Source: Cohnella zeiphila
GTDB lineage: Bacteria > Bacillota > Bacilli > Paenibacillales > Paenibacillaceae
Reading direction: 5' to 3'
Assembly: GCF_014212055.1 (NCBI RefSeq)
Contig: NZ_JACJVO010000018.1
Coordinates: forward strand, 62,001 to 126,000
DNA: 64,000 nucleotides
The notes beneath the pieces were generated by a model. It saw only the letters and a program-made list of their open reading frames with translations, was not told the DNA's origin and made no database searches. The position numbers and the translations under genes are program-made. Below are positions 61,333-64,000 of the stretch, one piece after another (the stretch's first letter is position 1; the number at the start of each line of letters is the position of its first letter).

Positions 61333-63780
61333 CTAGGACGACTTACTGGATTCGACCAATTCACTCAAGTTCCTCCTTTCATTGGGATCGGAATCAAAAA
61401 GTTTAATCTGCAAACTTTCATCATTTTCTCCGATTAATTGCAAGGATGCAAGGTAATATCTGGTTAAAATACGAATTTCTTGATCGGACATATCGCCCTC
61501 AGTTGCCGGCTGCAAGATCGCTGCAGCTTCCCTATATTTTGCCTGATAGAAGTAGATTTGTCCAATGGTTTGTCGAACATCTGTCGTAACGGAGAAGTCT
61601 CTTCCCTGCAACTGCTCTGGGGGAAGTCCCTTCAGCATGTTCTCCCGTCGCAATATTTCATTGTAAAGTTCAAGCGCCTGTCCCCAATCCTTATCGCGTT
61701 GAGATAAATCGCTCTTGTCGCGATCGCCCGCAAGATAATATTCAAGAATAGCAGCGTTATAGAAATTGATATCCCACTTAAAATTATCAATTCCCCGTTG
61801 CAAAGTTTGAATGGCCTGACCAAATTGTTGCATATCCTTCTCATAGCGATATTGCGCAAGAATCAAATCTCGATTTACATGTTCATAACGCTCCAGATCG
61901 GCAATAAGTTGCCCACGTTCTTGCAAAAATTGTTCGTTTGACGATTTTAAATATGCTTGGTTTAACCAATTAATTTTCGTAACCGAATAGATCGGATTCG
62001 CCGGGTCAGCGTGAATTGCCGCATCTATAGGAGGAATCAAATTGCCTAAGGACTGTTCCCCCTCCGAGGCAAGACCAGTGGCATACATGTAATTCACATT
62101 TGCACCATATAATCGGAAGACCCAGAATAACAAACCAAGCGACAGCACAAGCACTGCACTCGGAAATACAAATCTGAGCTTAGCCCCCCCTTTTGTTGGT
62201 GCAGGATAACGTCGATAGGCAGCTAGCATTCCACCTGCACAAAGAAAGAAAATAGCAGCAAAGTAAATAAAACTCATGTCGAAATCTATGGAACTGTGAA
62301 TAATGAGGGACATGGCAAAGATATAAAAGATGAAGTGATCCTCTCTACTCTCCGGATCCCTAATATAACTTCTTATATAAAGGTAAAATACAAAGACAAT
62401 AAAACCAACAACTATGAGAAGGCCAACCCAGCCGACTTCGTCTAGCACTTGAAAGAAATAGCTATGTGTTTGCTTGCTTACATATGGATTGTTCTGGTAC
62501 TTCTCATATAAAGAGATCCACGCGCCTCCTCCCGCCCCCAAGATCGGGTAATCGGAAGACAAGGTCAACGCATCCCGATAGAAAGTCTCTCTCTCCAACA
62601 CGCTGTGCTGATGCAGATTCAAATTCTCCAACCGAGCTCCAATGCTGGGGGGCAACTGCGATCGCACCCAGGGGCTAGAAATTGCAAGAACTGCAGCAAT
62701 TAGAAACAATACAATTAAAGCTACAGGCAAAAGAAAAGGAGCAGCGCGCTTCTCATTCAGCCGTCGCAACCTTTTCTCCAGGCGCGGATCCAGCCAACGA
62801 TGAGCAGCCAAAACGAGAATAGACGCTACCAGCGATCCTGCGATAATCCACAGCCAACCGCTTAACGGCAACTTTTCCCACAGCGAATGATGAATGTATT
62901 TCCCATCATTAAAGTCGGGCAGTGTGGCTCGCATGGATCGGTCGGCGATTGAGCTAACAGGGTCTAGAATCGCTAAAGTGACGGCGCCGGCAATCAAAGC
63001 ATTGATTAGATACGAAACTTGTCGGGCTGGCTTTAAAAAGATTAGAACCAGAAAGACCAGAACCGGCAAGACTGCAAGCGCTCCGCGAGACAGCGTCAGC
63101 ATAATCGACAACAAAATCGGAACGGTCATCAATGCATTAGCAAATTTCCATATCGGCTTCTTGACCGTAACCATGACATACACACAAGCAAGAAGCAATG
63201 CCGATAAGTAAGACGCATAAGTGTTCGGATACTGAAAGACAGATCCAAGTCGGTTGCCATACGATTGAACCCAGACAGCCCCCCCATAGTAGGTTTGTCC
63301 GAATACATTCATAAAACCGTAAATTACGATCATATACCCGGAGGCAATAATCGAATAAATAATCCACATCCGAGATACATTGCTTTCCATCAGATAAGCC
63401 CCGCCAATAAAAAGCACGGCCAATGCGCAATAAATCAAGGTTGTAAACTGTGCATTATGTTGACTCACCGCTTGCCATGAAGATACCCAGTAAATGAGGG
63501 GAAGGAGCCACACGGCAACGGACATCCGCGCTCTCCAATCGTCCCATCTCCATTTGTTGAAAAACAAATACACAGAAACCAAAATCAATAGGATAAACAG
63601 AAAAATGTTACTTAATAGTATACTCCCTTCGAACGGAGCAGAATCCCCATTAAACAACCCTTGGCGAAAGGGAAAATAAAATAAGAAGCCGGTAACCATC
63701 GCGATGCCCGCCCAATGAGTAAGCGAGAAATCCATCTGTTTCACAATGGGTGGAGTCTTTTGACCTTTTCCTCTTGCCAT
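61333..63780 (-). CDS. O-antigen ligase/polymerase-like membrane protein with TPR tail
   Basis: An 815-residue multi-spanning protein. About 12 hydrophobic helices lie between residues 20 and 560, including the Wzy_C/O-antigen-ligase region with LTLSRGALAVLPVLVFL near 235 and the outer loop AGGGAWISLYEKYQNN near 405-420 followed by HSYFFQVLDEVGWVGLL. The C-terminal 250 residues are TPR-like helices with many acidic residues. Such proteins polymerise or ligate glycans, or glycosylate proteins, at the outer membrane face. ATG at 63780 has GCGAGGA upstream. The 220 bases upstream to the window end are AT-rich and show no gene. Confidence 0.88.
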   Translation of the reverse strand: MARGKGQKTPPIVKQMDFSLTHWAGIAMVTGFLFYFPFRQGLFNGDSAPFEGSILLSNIFLFILLILVSVYLFFNKWRWDDWRARMSVAVWLLPLIYWVSSWQAVSQHNAQFTTLIYCALAVLFIGGAYLMESNVSRMWIIYSIIASGYMIVIYGFMNVFGQTYYGGAVWVQSYGNRLGSVFQYPNTYASYLSALLLACVYVMVTVKKPIWKFANALMTVPILLSIMLTLSRGALAVLPVLVFLVLIFLKPARQVSYLINALIAGAVTLAILDPVSSIADRSMRATLPDFNDGKYIHHSLWEKLPLSGWLWIIAGSLVASILVLAAHRWLDPRLEKRLRRLNEKRAAPFLLPVALIVLFLIAAVLAISSPWVRSQLPPSIGARLENLNLHQHSVLERETFYRDALTLSSDYPILGAGGGAWISLYEKYQNNPYVSKQTHSYFFQVLDEVGWVGLLIVVGFIVFVFYLYIRSYIRDPESREDHFIFYIFAMSLIIHSSIDFDMSFIYFAAIFFLCAGGMLAAYRRYPAPTKGGAKLRFVFPSAVLVLSLGLLFWVFRLYGANVNYMYATGLASEGEQSLGNLIPPIDAAIHADPANPIYSVTKINWLNQAYLKSSNEQFLQERGQLIADLERYEHVNRDLILAQYRYEKDMQQFGQAIQTLQRGIDNFKWDINFYNAAILEYYLAGDRDKSDLSQRDKDWGQALELYNEILRRENMLKGLPPEQLQGRDFSVTTDVRQTIGQIYFYQAKYREAAAILQPATEGDMSDQEIRILTRYYLASLQLIGENDESLQIKLFDSDPNERRNLSELVESSKSS

Positions 63781-64000
63781 GGTGTCCTCGCTTTGCACTT
63801 TCAAAATTAGAACATAGTTTATAACGCAGAATAATCTCGAAAGTTGCGCCTTTAATTCTTCAAAATTATAGAAATAATGCCCTTTTACCCGAACTAGTCA
63901 TATTTGAAAAAATATAAAGAAAATAGGCATGCTAGTATTATAAGCGATATCTGAAAATGATGACCTTAATTTTATTTAAAATCTTTTATACGTTAATTAC

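Overview
The window reads as a chromosomal segment of a GC-rich Gram-positive endospore-former related to Paenibacillus or Cohnella. The gene order degS-degU / comFA-comFC / yvyF-flgM-flgN-flgK-flgL-yviE-fliW-csrA / hag / fliD-flaG-fliS-fliT / csp-hpf-secA-prfB follows the Bacillus subtilis order, and S-layer and stalk-type surface proteins fit the family. Nearly all genes lie on the minus strand.

Layout. 1-7842: arginine cluster argC-argJ-argB-argD-argF-argG-argH (argH cut by the window edge), with an ArgR-type operator on its promoter near 7970-8003 and an eight-copy 51-bp tandem array between argG and argH. 8097-13004: prfB (with the RF2 autoregulatory frameshift), secA, hpf and a cold-shock gene. 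13302-19280: a scrap zone holding a decayed MBL-fold nuclease gene, a Uma2 gene, a decayed PseC-type aminotransferase gene, one intact methyltransferase and two dead insertion sequences. 19374-36725: an AT-richer glycan island with nucleotide-sugar enzymes, glycosyltransferases, a WbsX protein, a glycerophosphotransferase-like protein carrying a beta-propeller, two LicD proteins, a cytidylyltransferase-like enzyme, a HisC/CobD-like PLP enzyme and a methyltransferase. 36792-47096: late flagellar genes with flagellin, a flagellin-linked glycosyltransferase and the FliW/CsrA switch. 47192-50103: competence genes comFC and comFA. 50454-51762: a small membrane protein and an endonuclease gene with an attenuator-like leader. 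52147-54037: degU and degS. 54182-63780: surface-polymer genes (phosphodiester glycosidase, manC, rmlA, an SLH protein and an O-antigen-ligase-like polymerase).

How it fits together. The island of about 24 kb sits exactly between fliT and csp/hpf, where the B. subtilis-type order has no such genes, next to flagellin and a glycosyltransferase embedded between hag and fliD. The subset PLP enzyme + methyltransferase + nucleotidyltransferase + LicD/glycerophosphotransferase resembles the gene set known for phosphate-linked amino-acid modification of flagellin (Clostridioides difficile type A), here split into separate genes. The PseC remnant suggests that an older pseudaminic-acid-type pathway was lost at the same place. 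This functional link is inference; the gene families and their order are read from the sequence.
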